A DNA stretch of 64,000 bases from Pelodera strongyloides (Eukaryota; Nematoda; Chromadorea; Rhabditida; Rhabditidae). Position 1 is the stretch's first letter; the number at the start of each line of letters is the position of its first letter. Below, piece after piece: positions 1-11,849 of this stretch. The notes under the pieces are model-generated. The model ran no database searches. It was not told the origin of the DNA and saw nothing but the letters and a program-made list of their open reading frames with translations. Location of the stretch: the NCBI GenBank assembly GCA_036852015.1, contig JAANDG010000212.1, forward strand, positions 1 to 64,000, written 5' to 3'. Position numbers and translations under genes: made by a program.

Positions 1-21
1 AAAAAGTTCTACAAGTACCTG

Positions 22-357
22 ATGGGACGCAAGTTTACTCTCGTAACAGATCACAAGCCGCTTGTTTCGATTTTTGGATCGAAAAAGGGCATCCCGGTCA
101 CAAGCGCCAACAGACTGCAACGTTGGGCTGTGTACATCAAAGGTTTTGATTTCAAGATCGTGTTCAAACCTACAGCTGAAATGGGATGTGCCGATGTTCT
201 GTCCAGGCTGATCGCTAATCAGGCAGACGCGGACGAAGAAAAAGTGATTGCCAGAGTACACACGGAGATGTTCAGAGACAACACTTCAGAACCATTGCTG
301 CCCTACCCGTTACCGTCAATGTTCTGCGTGAGGCTACTGAGAAGGATAAGACGCTGA
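22..357 (+). pseudogene. Ty3/gypsy RNase H fragment, frameshifted
   Basis: The reading frame carries the RNase H signature TDHKPL near residue 10 and ends the domain with CADVLSRL near residue 62, as in gypsy-type Pol. After about position 290 the frame drifts into a non-homologous tail and stops at 357. The neighbouring frame continues the expected linker into the integrase ORF at 444, so there is an indel at roughly 285-305. The protein starts outside the window, so the ATG at 22 is internal to the domain and not a true start. Confidence 0.85.
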
Positions 358-443
358 CCGCGGTCCTTAACGCTCACAGAACTGGTAATTGGCCTGAAAG
401 ACCCTCCAAAGACATCACTCAGTTCGCCAACAGAAAAACATCA

Positions 444-1748
444 TTGTCGCAGACAAACGGAATCCTCTTGTTTGGAGACAGGATAGTCATTCCTGCGTCT
501 CTCAAGGGTCGCATTCTACGACAGTTGCACCAAGGTCACCAAGGAATCGTTCGAACAAAGTCGCTTGCTAGATCGCTAGTTTACTGGCCATTTATCGACG
601 AGGACATTGAGAACATGGTGAAGTCCTGTGCTAACTGTAGTCGTGCTCAGAAAGCGCCGACTAAGACCAATCTGGAATCGTGGAGCAAGGCCAGTGTGCC
701 TTGGGAAAGAGTTCATGCAGATTTTGCTGGTCCACTGGAAGGAAAGTACTACTTGCTTGTCGTTGACGCATTTAGTAAGTGGCCAGAAATCGTTGCGATG
801 GACAGGATTACCACATCCGCCACGATTACCAATCTGAAGAAGATTTTCTCACAATTCGGCATGCCAGAGACCCTGGTAACAGACAATGGAACACAATTCA
901 CAAGCGGTGAATTCGCGCTGTTCTGTGCGAAAAATGGTATCAAACACTTGAGATGTGCGCCATATCACCCGCAGTCGAACGGACAAGCTGAAAGGTTTGT
1001 AGACACGTTCAAGCGGGCGCTGCTGAAATTGAAGGGGGAGGGAAGCCCTGCAGAGAATCTTCAGACGTTTCTGCTCTCATACCGTATGACTCCGTCGTCT
1101 AACGTTCCTGAAGGAAAGTCGCCAGCAGAAGCTTTCCTGAAAAGAAAGCTGCGGACTTCATGGGATTTGATGAAACCCAGGCCGGAGAGGAAGATTGTGA
1201 AAGACAATCGTATGGAGAGTCAGTACAACAAGAAACACGGTTCGAAGGCTACAGTCTTTAACCCAGGAGACTTAGTCTATGTTCGCGACTACAAAGTGCC
1301 TAATAAGCCAGCATGGTTGGAAGCTTCTGTAGTGAACAAAAGAGGTAACGTCATGTACGAAGTGCAGGTCGAAAACCAGAAGAAGCACATTATTCGTCAT
1401 GCCAACCAGATCAGACCCAGGACAGTCAACACGCGAAGTCGTGCGTATGAAATACTACTTGACGCCTTTGAAATCGACCCGTTACCTAAATCGAACCATG
1501 AACCGTCTCCTAACGCTGTCGAACCCTATGCTTTAAGTCCAACTAACCAGACCGGTACAGTTGAAGAGATAGTGGTAACCGACCAGACAGTTGTTACGGA
1601 TGATGAACGGTGTACCGACCTTGACACTGTGACACCACCCGCCAGTGAAGCTACTCCGAAGGAACCGCCGAAGCTCAGACGCTCAAAGAGGATCCGGAAG
1701 CCTGTCACTAAGCTCAACATCGCTAACTGGAAGCTTAAGCGTTATTAG
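444..1748 (+). CDS. Ty3/gypsy integrase (C-terminal Pol)
   Basis: A 434-residue frame encodes a complete-looking retrotransposon integrase, which in the family joins element DNA to the host chromosome. Visible parts in order are a zinc-binding HHCC region (His29, His32, Cys62, Cys65); a catalytic core with the first Asp in HADFAGPLEG, the second in LVTDNGTQF and the Glu in NGQAERF; a GPY/F-like module (VYVRDY to HANQIRPR); and a basic tail (RRSKRIRKP) common at the end of gypsy Pol proteins. No chromodomain was recognised. The frame is open but is detached from RNase H by the upstream frameshift, so it is probably a remnant of a longer polyprotein and the first ATG is arbitrary. Confidence 0.92.
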   Translation: MSQTNGILLFGDRIVIPASLKGRILRQLHQGHQGIVRTKSLARSLVYWPFIDEDIENMVKSCANCSRAQKAPTKTNLESWSKASVPWERVHADFAGPLEGKYYLLVVDAFSKWPEIVAMDRITTSATITNLKKIFSQFGMPETLVTDNGTQFTSGEFALFCAKNGIKHLRCAPYHPQSNGQAERFVDTFKRALLKLKGEGSPAENLQTFLLSYRMTPSSNVPEGKSPAEAFLKRKLRTSWDLMKPRPERKIVKDNRMESQYNKKHGSKATVFNPGDLVYVRDYKVPNKPAWLEASVVNKRGNVMYEVQVENQKKHIIRHANQIRPRTVNTRSRAYEILLDAFEIDPLPKSNHEPSPNAVEPYALSPTNQTGTVEEIVVTDQTVVTDDERCTDLDTVTPPASEATPKEPPKLRRSKRIRKPVTKLNIANWKLKRY

Positions 1749-1796
1749 CCTTATCGTGTTACTTACTTAGTATGACTTGAATACTAAGAACGGAGG

Positions 1797-2094
1797 TGTT
1801 AGGTATAGGGATACCTAAGAATGCTTATGACTATGAAACGTATTATCAGTTACTAGTTTCAGTAATAGTCGTGGTGTCTAAAGACTATTAACATATGAGT
1901 AATTAGCATATTAATAGTATATGTAGATTCAAGCTAGGGCTTGAACTGATTGGTTTTGATCGCTCGACTAGAGAGTTGTCGTACATATATATTGCCCTCT
2001 GTATTGAGTATAATAAACTCTATATCTACACGGTGCCCATTGAACTTGACTTGTGCTCAGCTCTGTGTCTACAGTTGATTCTGTAGACATAACA
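1797..2094 (+). repeat. 3' LTR of the Ty3/gypsy element
   Basis: The 298-bp segment begins TGTTAGG and ends ATAACA, giving the TG...CA ends and a 5-bp terminal inverted TGTTA/TAACA. It follows the integrase stop by 48 bp and a purine-rich tract. An AATAAA signal lies near 2010. The partner 5' LTR is outside the window, so the right boundary rests on the terminal inverted bases only. Confidence 0.75.
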
Positions 2095-2136
2095 GAGGAC
2101 GACAGGCAACTTGTGCGGCTATATTGTAGGGTATAT

Positions 2137-2311
2137 GTTTAAAGCGAAATGCTAGCCCCTTTGGAAAATTTGCATATGATACGCTAATCATATGTATCCT
2201 ATGCTAATTTTGTACGATCGTCCACGGCAATCGTACAAAATTAGCATGAGATACATAGGATTTGCTTGTCATATGCAAATTTTCCAAAGGGGTTAGCATT
2301 TCGCTTTAAAC
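2137..2311. repeat. 175-bp near-perfect palindrome (foldback MITE)
   Basis: The two arms of about 83 nt are near-perfect reverse complements around a 7-nt centre (TCCACGG). The ends read GTTTAAAGCGAAAT and ATTTCGCTTTAAAC, the same terminal motif as the AAAGCGAAAT MITE family at 13648, 15890 and 34739, but the interior differs. An RNA copy would fold into one long hairpin. Confidence 0.85.
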
Positions 2312-2814
2312 AGGACGCGGCTGAACACTTTGGCGGCAGAGCGTAGCATTTGCGCCCTATTTGCGCCGCGCACCTTTTTTACGTCTACGTGCGCCAGCGG
2401 AAGTTCATTAGAAGTTCACAACTTACGTTACATGGTTCGAGGTTTTTTCGGGTTGGATCGCTTCACATATGCAATTTGCATCAAAGTGGTGCAAGCGCAA
2501 GTGTATATGCAAGTAATACCGGTTAGTTTGTTTCTATTTGAATGTTTCTCCTTTATCTTCACTTCGTTGAATGTAAGGCAGGCGCAGGAAGGCAGGCGTG
2601 GAAGGCAGTCGTAGGGGTCCATGCAACTTGCTTAGGCTGCTGAAGAGGGATCTCTAAGGACTAAGGTATCTAAGGCAAGGTAAGATCCCTACCTTTGAAC
2701 TCCCTAAGCATAGCTCCCTTGATTCCCATAACGTGGCCCCGGGCATCTTCAGGGAACTCGCGTGCTTGGTCAAACCACAAAATCAAGGTCGCTGTTGTGC
2801 CCGTCGCGTCGATG

Positions 2815-3040
2815 AGTTGGATGTCACGCTTCACAAACTTGGCGCTTTTCTTTTTTGAGTAAAACTAAACAAAACACACATTTTTCTTTCAAGCGATATA
2901 ACATCCGGATTTTGAAACGGATTTTGATGTCCCGCTTCACAAACTTGGTGCGTTTCTTTTTTGAGTAAAATTAAACATTATGCTCATGTATCTTCAAAGT
3001 CATATGACATCCGGATTTTTAAACGGATTTTGGGTAACTG
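2815..3040. repeat. Two tandem copies of a ~115-bp unit
   Basis: Two adjacent copies share CGCTTCACAAACTTGG, TTTCTTTTTTGAGTAAAA and the ending ACATCCGGATTTT(G/T)AAACGG. The second copy runs to about 3040. A truncated copy of the AAAGCGAAAT MITE family follows at about 3050-3178, with only its right inverted end (AATACCGGCCGTTC) clear. No gene was seen. Confidence 0.7.
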
Positions 3041-3224
3041 CGTTCCCATGCGTCATATACAAATGATTATGATCAGAATAAAAAATCGAGCCGAATTCGA
3101 GCTTACTTATCATAAGTAATAATGGCGTTGCCCGCCAATACATACGTTTCAAATACCGGCCGTTCTTACGCTTTAACAGACAGTGGGGAGAAACCCTAAA
3201 CTACGGTTAATCTTCGAGTGTTAC

Positions 3225-4110
3225 CTCCTCAATAGGTTCAATTTTGTCAATAACTGCTAGCAGATCAATTCGTCTTTCCATGAATTTGAACTCGATGACA
3301 TTGTTCAAAGGCACTGCTATGATACTGAGAGGCGGAATCTCAATGTGAACGTCCGGTGCCGGTACCAGCTAAAAGAAACGGCAAATAAAGATAATTACAG
3401 ATAACTTTGCTAATCTAACACTTCTCCGAATCCTGGTACGCCGTTTTTGGTTTGTACTACTCGTTTGTTTAGTTCAAGGAATGTTTCTATAGTTTAGAGA
3501 ATCTTCCATATTCATATATATGTGCATTCCAAAAATGAGAAAACTTACGCATGTATCCGAATTTTTAATGACGAGCTCATAATCGTGTCCCGTGAAGTTG
3601 AACTTATTGCTGGCGGATTTTACCACGCAGTTCGTTAAGTAGTAGTTCTATAGAGATATCATCATTAGAAATTTTGTATCTCAATGTAATATTTGATGTC
3701 GGCAACAGACACACCTACAGTAGATGTGCTCCGAATTACTTGGCCTTCCAGAGTAGATATATTTTCTATTTTTTTTTAGTAAAAATATATGTATCGGTAA
3801 ATAAAGGCCAAAATTTGTAAAGCTTGGTAGCTGGCCAAACTGATGGATCGGCTTGCCCAGAAAATTGGCCATCGGGAAGTTTACAGGCCAGTATGTCCGG
3901 CGCTTCATAAATGAACTGGTTCCCGGCGAACCGTTTCGATTCGGTTGATGTAACCCGGTACTCTTTGGCAATTTTAATAGCAAGATACGTATAAGGGTAT
4001 AAACTCACATGTCCTAAATGCACTTGGGTGGCGATCCTCTCTGCTACTTCAGAGAACGCTGAAATTCTGATCGAATTTCCCGTCCGATCAGTGAGTTCAA
4101 AGTTGAATAC
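3225..4110 (-). pseudogene. RPA1-like single-strand DNA-binding protein, three-exon fragment
   Basis: Three minus-strand exons splice in frame: 4110..4019-4009 (102 nt, ends at 4009), 3647..3549 (99 nt) and 3368..3225 (144 nt), with TTGAAG|, CTATAG| and TTTTAG| acceptors and GTGAG, GTAAG and GTAAC donors. The 115 residues match the OB-fold region of the large subunit of replication protein A. The first exon gives FNFELTDRTG and ISAFSEVAE, the second NYYLTNC, SNKFNF and HDYELVI, and the third LLAVIDKIEPIEE. RPA1 coats single-stranded DNA in replication and repair. No earlier or later exons were found: upstream lies anonymous DNA and downstream a MITE and tandem repeats. It is therefore either a truncated copy or has exons I cannot see. 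No stop falls in the exons, so the loss is by truncation. Confidence 0.75.
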
Positions 4111-7100
4111 CTTCAATGATTTTTTTTACGTGATACGCGGCCAAATAGGTGACGAATATTCTGCAAAGTAGGACCGAAGACGACATTTTTGGGCCCTACT
4201 TTGGGTATTTCACGAAACGATTTCATTGAAAAATGGGCGGTGCCGTTTTGCTACAACTATAAACACGTATTCCGAAGTAATATAAAATACGAGTAGTTAG
4301 AATTATATTATTCGCTATAATATATACTACTAGTAGTTAGAATTATATTATTGACTAATTACTATAAGTATGTGCTAATCTAATAGTTACTGAATTAGTA
4401 AATAATATATTTCTAGGCTATTATAGAACAGATTGATACAAGTATGGTATTGGTACTCAACATTTTTTCACAGACCTTTATTATGTCTTCGCTTCGCGTG
4501 TGAATTTCCCTGATGCCGTCGTTAGTAGTACACTGTCCAAGTATGCTCCACCTTTTATTTATATCGAAAGATTAGGTTCACCAAATAAATATAAAAATAT
4601 ACTACGTTCTGTAACGTGACAAAAAGTTACACTAATTTTAATTTACCTGCTAATGTAAGAACTAATGTTTTCAATAGGAATAAGATATTGCGATTGATGT
4701 GAGCAAGTGGCTGAAGTTTCGTGCGCGTCCGCGACTTCATGGTTCTCTATAATTACAATTACCGACGTTTGGTAATTATAACTTGACGACTTCATGATGG
4801 TAATTATAACTTGACGACTTCATGGTTGTCTATCATTGTAATTATCCTAGCGACTAATGGTTCTCTACAATAATAATTATCATAAAAATCATCGAATACG
4901 ATTCTAATAGAATGAGAGTCATAACACTAGCTTAGCCATAATTTTGCAGTTGGAATTTACACTACATGATGTGACCATCAAGCGACTAAATTGTTAATTT
5001 CTGATAAATCCGCTTCGCTGATGGGAAAATCTTGAGACCGCCGACCTCTCTTTATATTTGCTTTCTTTGTAGGTGGTTGTTCGTTTCGCGAAGAAGTTGC
5101 ATGCGATTCCATAAGTAATAAATCAAATAGGACGAAAATTAGACGGAGTGAAGCGGCCTGCGGACTCCGGACTACTTTCTGGTTGAAGGTTACTTGTGTA
5201 ACGTAGTGTGACTTTGTTTGCTGATCGAAGGAACTATAAGTAGATAAGCATTTGGTTTGCGTGAATCACAACTCTCTGCTCGCCAACAAAATGCAGCGGG
5301 AACACAAACAAGGCGTGGTATTACGTCGAAGTATTTCACTGTTTGAACATATGAAGAATCCCATAAATTGTTACTTGTTTTATTACGGCTTTATTATGTT
5401 TTATTTATTACGTGTATTTTATAACACAATCTGCACGTTACATTGTTTTCTTTGATTGTCATTGGGCGTAGTAAATTATTATATCAGTTACTATGTGGTA
5501 GTAAAAATAAATATAATGCTTCGATGATGTGATTGCGGACAAGGAATATTTGTTCAGCGGACAAGGAATATTTGCTCAGAATTCTGCGTCAGATAACTAG
5601 AAAGTCAACGACAATATTATTGCCTGCATCCCATTTTTGTCTGCTTGTCTGTATCACTGCATTCATCACTAATCACTTCATAACTCATTACTGCATTACT
5701 GTCTTCTTATTCTTTGAACTCATCGTTGTTAGGATGCGTTTCAACAGCTAACGTTGCTCGGTTGATTCTTACTCGGTGGATGTGCAGTTGAAATCTTGTC
5801 CTTCTGCCCCCCCCCCCCGTTGTGAGCTCCAACGCAAAATACTATCCATTGTGTAACGTTCAAAACGTTTGTTCCGTTCTTTATGTCCGTTTTTTTCATC
5901 ATCGGATGCACACCTTATAGTGTACTTAAGAAATAAATAAAAACAAGCTTTTGTTTGTCAGATATGTGGAATGCAATACATGTATTGCGCAGTCGAACCA
6001 TAAATAGAAACCATGAACATGAACTACCATGTAAAGTGTAACCTTGCGGAACAATCAAACAAGCAAAAAATAAACCACCACAAACAGTTCTTCGTCTTTA
6101 TTATGAAATAGGTAATCGAGCACTTTACCATATATTTTTGTCATATCAACCTAACAGCATATTATCGATTAAATTGACTGACTAGTAAATGAGATCATTT
6201 GAATTTGTAGATCGGAAAAAGGGTGTACGGTATTTCGCGCACCCCATAGAGACAAGCATTGATATGTACATGAGAAGTGAATGGATGTTTTTAATATTAC
6301 AGAAAGAGTGTGTCAAACTAAACTTAAGCAATATCTCAGATGTATATTGTAACTTTAGGATTTTCCAACATTAGCAAGCAAAAAAAAATTGATTTACAAA
6401 TTGATTGCATACGGCTATGTACATGGTGTAGCGGGAAAAGCACTTTTGAACTATGTATATTTTAATGGGACCAGGCGCACGAAAAATGATGGCTACTGAA
6501 TTTCGTTCACGTGCGCGACACCGGATGGGGTCACGAAAGTCTGGGTGGGGTCACATTATCGGTTCAAATATAATTACAAATCTAATTGCAAATCTAATTA
6601 GGTCATTTTTCGTGAGCCTGAGAAGGGATAATAATTATGAGTCTAGGGGAATTTTGGGTGTTGTCCCCAAGGGGATGTCCTAAACTGGGGTGTAAGGTTC
6701 CTAATGGTATGAATTCGGAGACCCAGTACAACGGTACTGATATACATCTTATCTTGAAGACGGGGCTTCATTGGAGCCATTTTTTGAAGGCAAGCTCGAT
6801 TGGAATTTGTACGTGTGGTAAACTCTGATTGTAATTTCTTTTAGAACAAGGGACGTTGGACGTGAATGCAAGATGCATCCGAGATAGATCCAGCAACGAT
6901 CCAGCATCAGTTTTACTTGTCATCTGCGCCACGCTTGCCATCTACTAGATATCGTAATGCGATGCTCTTATAGGAGCCCAATCGTTCCAGGGCGTACTGG
7001 ATTATCGAAAGAACTGAGTCAACATCTTTCTCCAAGTGATGGTGACGAACCTAAATTCGCTATGGTTAGTAAGCCAAGAATTCAAATTGCCGCGCATTCT

Positions 7101-7157
7101 GACCCGAAAGACCGCATCGCAGTCGCAACGCAACATAAATTTTAACTTCAAATTTAC
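4111..7157. other. Intergenic, no gene recognised
   Basis: Only AT-rich sequence is visible, with short imperfect tandem repeats around 4730-4870 (GACTTCATGGTTCTCTA-like units) and a run of ten C at about 5808. The open frames at 5252, 5533, 6189 and 6453 show no family resemblance and no supporting splice structure. A weak candidate fourth exon for the secreted-protein gene lies at 6917-6941 (TAG| acceptor, GTAAAA donor, phase 0), but I cannot confirm it. Confidence 0.5.
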
Positions 7158-7375
7158 CTGCTCGGTCTCCTCCTTGGTAAGCATATTTCGCATGAATTTG
7201 GGCGGCCGGTTTATCCTCATAAACTGTTCGATCTTTTTGCGGTGCGCTGCGGGAATATCATCAAAAGTGTCGACGAGTTTTTCCTGAAAATTGAATATTT
7301 TATGTATTATTTCCTCCAAATTGTGCAGCCAATGACTCTCTTTCCTTATCTCTCTCTCACTCTCACTCTCTCTCC

Positions 7376-7437
<62 letters not shown>

Positions 7438-8027
7438 CCTATCTCTTTATTTTTCTTTCCTCTCTTTCTCTCTCTTATGTGCCCCTCTTTCTCTGCTCTC
7501 TATATCCCTCTATTTCTCCCTCCATTTCTCTCACTCTCTGTGTCTTTCACTCTCTCTTAGTAATCTAAAACTCACCCTAACCATCTCCATCAGTAAGTGG
7601 TACTGTACAGTGGCGTGATATGTGCTAATCTTGGCCAATTCAAAGTCGGTCCATGGCAGACTTCTGAAAATGGAGAATTTTTCCTAGTATATTTTCACTT
7701 CAAGAAGGTAATGTAAGCTTAGGCAAGGTAATTAAGCCACTATTGCATGGGGCATCTATCTAGCGTGGTGTATGCACTCTGCTTATTCCGCATGTTCGTA
7801 GTTCGTACACCATTGTTGCCGAACATTTATATGTCTAACCAATGTAACCAATGTTGTTGCCGCAAACTGATGCATTATATATACTAATACGTGGACTGAA
7901 TACTTGATACTTACTTAAATATTCCACCGTGCGCGTTCAGAGGATCGTACGGGTCTTGCTCGTCTGAGCTTGCTGAAACTGCGGACCAGAGGCACACTGC
8001 AACAAGTAACGAGGCGAGGGTCCGCAT
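7158..8027 (-). CDS. Small secreted protein of unknown family (3 exons, 3' end uncertain)
   Basis: Exons on the minus strand are 8027-7915, 7663-7576 and 7283-7158, with clean TTTTCAG-type acceptors and GTAAG, GTGAG and GTAAA donors whose phases agree. The ATG at 8027 opens a signal peptide: MRTLASLLVAVCLWSAVSAS has a basic start, a hydrophobic core and a small-residue cleavage site, so the product should enter the secretory pathway. The mature part is about 88 residues, with SLPWTDFELAKIS, then FDDIPAAHRKKIEQF and PPKFMRNMLTKEE, and looks helical and charged. I do not recognise the family. The last exon ends at CAG|GTAAAT and the true 3' end was not found. A (CT)n microsatellite fills the second intron. 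Confidence 0.7.
7339..7560. repeat. (CT)n microsatellite
   Basis: A pyrimidine tract made mostly of CT, with an uninterrupted core at about 7379-7433, lies in the second intron of the secreted-protein gene. The Ser/Leu-rich frame it opens is not a gene. Confidence 0.9.
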
Positions 8028-9960
8028 CCTGCAAGATGGAAAATATAAACTAGTCTTATTACAAACTCCAAGGAAACAAGTTCAACACCACATCATACCA
8101 CGAATCCGCAATAGTTATCAAAGATGTTTTAGCTTCGAGAATAGATGCAAGTATACAGATGCGATACAGGAAACCATAGAAGAATTATTGTCCAAAACTA
8201 AAGGTGTATCTAGACCTGCATAAATCGTTATGGTTTAATTTTTACTGTAGTTATTTTTAGAAACCTTTTTGATTATGTGTGAGAAATTAAGTTGATCCTA
8301 GACAGTAACATGTAGTCATGAGAATATTTGGAAATATTCTTTGAAATAAACAATTGCATACAAGTTACGCCCCCAATTATTAGACAATCTAAACATGGAG
8401 CGCTGATTGGCTAGTGTAAAGTCTGGTTTATTTCAACTCCGCCCATTTTCTTGAGATCGATCGATGATTGGCTAGAGTGTAGGAATAATCCACGCCCATT
8501 TTCAAGAAAGCAATCAATAAAAAAAGGCCAAAGAAGGTCAACACATGCAAATGATCTCGATCAAGGACCAATCAGATGCTCCAAATAGTGTACCCGATAA
8601 GAGTGTACGGTAGTATGATTGGGAAACAATAAATGGATGAGTCAGTTCTAAATTAGGAAAGCAATGGGGGCGTTTCAAAGTACTCAATACGGAAGTGGGC
8701 TTTGATTCGATTATTTTTCTAGGTAATAATTTGTACGTTCCGGTTCATATCTGAGAATGGGTAGTGCTTTTTACAAAATTAATCATAGGAGACAATATAA
8801 AACAAATAATAAGAAATATTGAATAATACATGATAATGACATTACAATGATGAAATAAAAGTAATATAAGCATGTTCAGTAGGTTTTTTTTTTCGTTTTT
8901 TTTTCGTTCACACATTTTTGAAATATAATATTGCATGAACATATATTGCATGATGAAAAAGTGTAGTAAACGAACACAGAGAAAGACTAAAGGTTGGTCT
9001 AAAGTTCTAGAGTATAGCTTTAGTGCAAATTGAATTGATAATACAAGTTATGGGTTTGCAAGAGGAGGCGTTCGAATGTAGAAAACTTTGTATGCAAATT
9101 TCTTTCGAGAACAACGTCACGCGGTACTACTCTACGCATATTTGAAGTTGGGGGGGGGGGGGCATTTCCAACGAAACTTAATTTTTGTATAATTATTTGA
9201 ATTTAGTGGGATTCCAAGAAAACAACAAAAATACGCGACAGTTTCCCATCGCTTGTTTTCGTGGGTTGTTGTTAAAAGACTACATGGGAACTTGGGGTAA
9301 AATCAGGCTCAGTCTCAGTAGATATTGTGTTTACAAGTCTCGTGGAGCAGACTCTCCTACTCCCAGGAGAGACCGTAGATATTATTATAAAAAAAAGTTT
9401 TATATTGAATGTAACATAAAGTTTTGTAACATAATATTGAATGTAACATAAAAACATAATTTGAAATTCTTTCTTTCTCAAAGTGACAGTGAAACAATAA
9501 GGAAACAAAGATACAGTACATCAGAACTTGACGTTTCCTAAGAAGAAGCCGGGTTTAGTTTTAGTTTATTTTCAAGATATGCGTATCCATTATCCATTGG
9601 TCTCTAGATGAGATGCAGTAATATTTTTACATCAGTGGCTAATTATCTTTATCTTATAATCAATATAAACGATTGCAATAATATGACGTGCTGAAATTTC
9701 CAAGCAATGGTGCGAAACCAAGAACCCTATCAAGTTCAAATCAGTCGAAAAATCGGGCCATGATCGGGGCCATATCGGGGTTTCCACTTTCCTGTGCGTA
9801 CACATCTGCAGCATGTTATGAGTTATGACCAAGTGTGGCTTCTAATTATGTTTTTATTAAATAATAGGATCAAACACGTCAAGCTTGTTTCCCACAGTAA
9901 ATTCGGTTAAAAAGTTTCTGTCAACAAGAAATTTGGTTAAACTTTGTGGACGCTGGCCAA
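8028..9960. other. Intergenic, no gene recognised
   Basis: Short direct repeats sit at 8380-8500 (GATTGGCTAG and CGCCCATTTTC each occur twice). There is a G11 run at about 9151. No splice-supported coding sequence was found on either strand. Confidence 0.5.
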
Positions 9961-9967
9961 GAAAACT

Positions 9968-9972
9968 GAGAG

Positions 9973-10016
<44 letters not shown>

Positions 10017-10080
10017 GGAGAGAGGAGAGAGAGGAGAGAGAGAGGAGAAAGGAGAGAGAGAGAGAGGAGAGAGAGAGAAA
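9968..10080. repeat. (GA)n microsatellite
   Basis: A purine tract of GAGAGA with occasional GG interruptions. A second similar tract lies at about 10541-10672 with CAGAGA variants. Open frames through both are repeat artefacts. Confidence 0.9.
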
Positions 10081-11039
10081 CACATTGAGGTATAAAAAAC
10101 GGACGTTATTGGAAATGTAGTTTCTGATAATAATATTTATGCCATAAATGGGGTATCCAGAAAAGTTTCTTCTTCGTGTAAGCCTACAATAGAAGGAGAA
10201 GGTATTTGAGATAAAATATGCTTTCTCAGATTTAAAAGTTTTAATCAGCAGAGCACAGGGGAACCTAGATATTTTCCAAAACAACATGTCATATGGATAT
10301 AATAAGTGCTCAGACCCATGGAACTAAAGGGAAATTGAGCTTTTTTTGAGAAGTTTCTCAATAGTCGACACATTTGTAATAGAAAGTGCTATCCAGAAAC
10401 CGTAATGGAAAGAGCTATGGCTTATAATCGTGGCCCAGTGCAAATTGCCACAGCTTTTAATAGGAAATTGCACGTCTCAAAAAATTAGTGAACTCTTTTG
10501 TAGACTGAGGAAATCTTGGAAAAAGGTGGGAGCTTGATAAATCAAGAAAGAGAGAAAAGAGAGAGAGAGAGAGAGAGAGACAGAGACAGAGAGAAAGAGA
10601 AAGAGAGAGAGAGTGACAGAGACAGAGAGAGAGAGCGAGAAAAAGAGAGAGAGATAAATAGAGAGAGAAAGTGCGTGATATGATTAGAATTTTTTTATCA
10701 CTTCCATGAGATGCATACAAATTGTGATAAGGGAGTCGCTAGCCAGTGACTGACATTCTAATTTGCTCTTTTTGCATTTTTCATTTTTCTCAAAATTCGA
10801 GCAAAAACCGAGACAGAATGTGCGAGACATTTTAGTTTGGCGCGTGACACGCTTTCTCCGGAAAAATGAATTTTTTTTCTTGAAATGATGAAATATTGAT
10901 GGAAGATAACATCATGACCCAGACAGTTATTGAGAGCAGCAAAAAGTTATCACGCATAATTAATAAATTGCACTCAGCGTGACGATTAGTGCGAAATTTT
11001 GTTAAAATGTTATATAGGTTATAATAGAGTACACAGCAA

Positions 11040-11232
11040 AACTAAATAATTTCCGAAACCACAGAAAAGCAGTCGTTGGCCCGTCACGGAATGGTTTTTA
11101 CAGAAAAAAACTATCTGGTGACTGATTCGTGACTGATTCGTGACCATGTGGTGAGCAGTTGATGGCGATCCTCGACGAAACTTGGTCACCACATGGTCAC
11201 GAAAAGGACACCAAATGGGCTCGCCCATTTTC
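11040..11232. repeat. Dispersed repeat, copy 1 (partner at 62515-62730, opposite strand)
   Basis: Shared blocks are CGAAACCACAGAAAA, the CCGTTGGC-like block, a doubled GACTGATTCGTGACTG tract, a TGGTCAC tract and a closing TGGGC(A/T)G(C/A)CCA. The second copy reads in reverse complement in an intron of the kinase gene, so it is a transposed interspersed repeat and not a local duplication. Confidence 0.6.
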
Positions 11233-11849
11233 TATGTAGGCTAATTGAGTTTGAAATAAAAGAACTCTACAGTAGGTTTAGTGCGAAATAATAAACTAGG
11301 GTCTAGGGTGCGTTCCTTTTGAAGGGTTGGCGAAGGAAGCTCTGTCAGGAACGGAGCAGAAATTACCAAGCTCTATAAATAGATGTAGTTGATCAGCATT
11401 ACGATAGATCACTAATTGAGCAGTGAAATTGAAACTGTTCATATGATATGGAAAAGGATGAATTGAGACAGAAATAGACATCTGCAAGCGACCTCGAACA
11501 AACTACTACCAGCTATTATCAAGAAAAATGCAAAATGAAAATATGTCGTGCTAGTGTTGTGATCCCAAATAACTTAAATGATATACATTTGAAATAGGAA
11601 TCAAAATCCCGTCTTGCTTCTACTTATTACAATGATTCCTTATATGATGATAGTGAAGGCTTATCCGTTTATCTCTAGTCGCTTGTAGTTTTGCAGTCGT
11701 GAATTTTTAGTCCGATGTAAGCCCATATGAAAGCACCTTGATATTTGCTTTAACAATTTTTTTTCTTTGTATTCATGTAAATAAGAAGTTATAAGGGTCA
11801 ACTGATCATCAATTAGGAATAATGGAATAATCATCGAACTACCGTTCTG

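Larger units (their letters stand above)
1..2094 (+). mobile_element. Ty3/gypsy LTR retrotransposon, 3' portion
   Basis: The left edge cuts into a plus-strand Ty3/gypsy-type element. What is visible is the end of RNase H, the integrase and a 3' LTR, in the gypsy order (RNase H then integrase). The gag, protease and RT parts would lie left of the window. A frameshift separates the RNase H part from the integrase ORF, so this copy is probably inactive. The LTR boundary follows a purine-rich stretch (AAGAACGGAGG) directly before TGTTAGG, consistent with a polypurine tract. Confidence 0.9.

Noticed and set aside
3766..4008. Extension of the RPA1-like exon as one long open frame to 3766
   Set aside because: The homologous residues stop at a GTGAGT donor at 4008 and resume at 3647; the rest is intron without similarity.
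7242..7568. Ser/Leu-rich plus-strand frame
   Set aside because: Produced by the CT microsatellite in an intron of the minus-strand gene.
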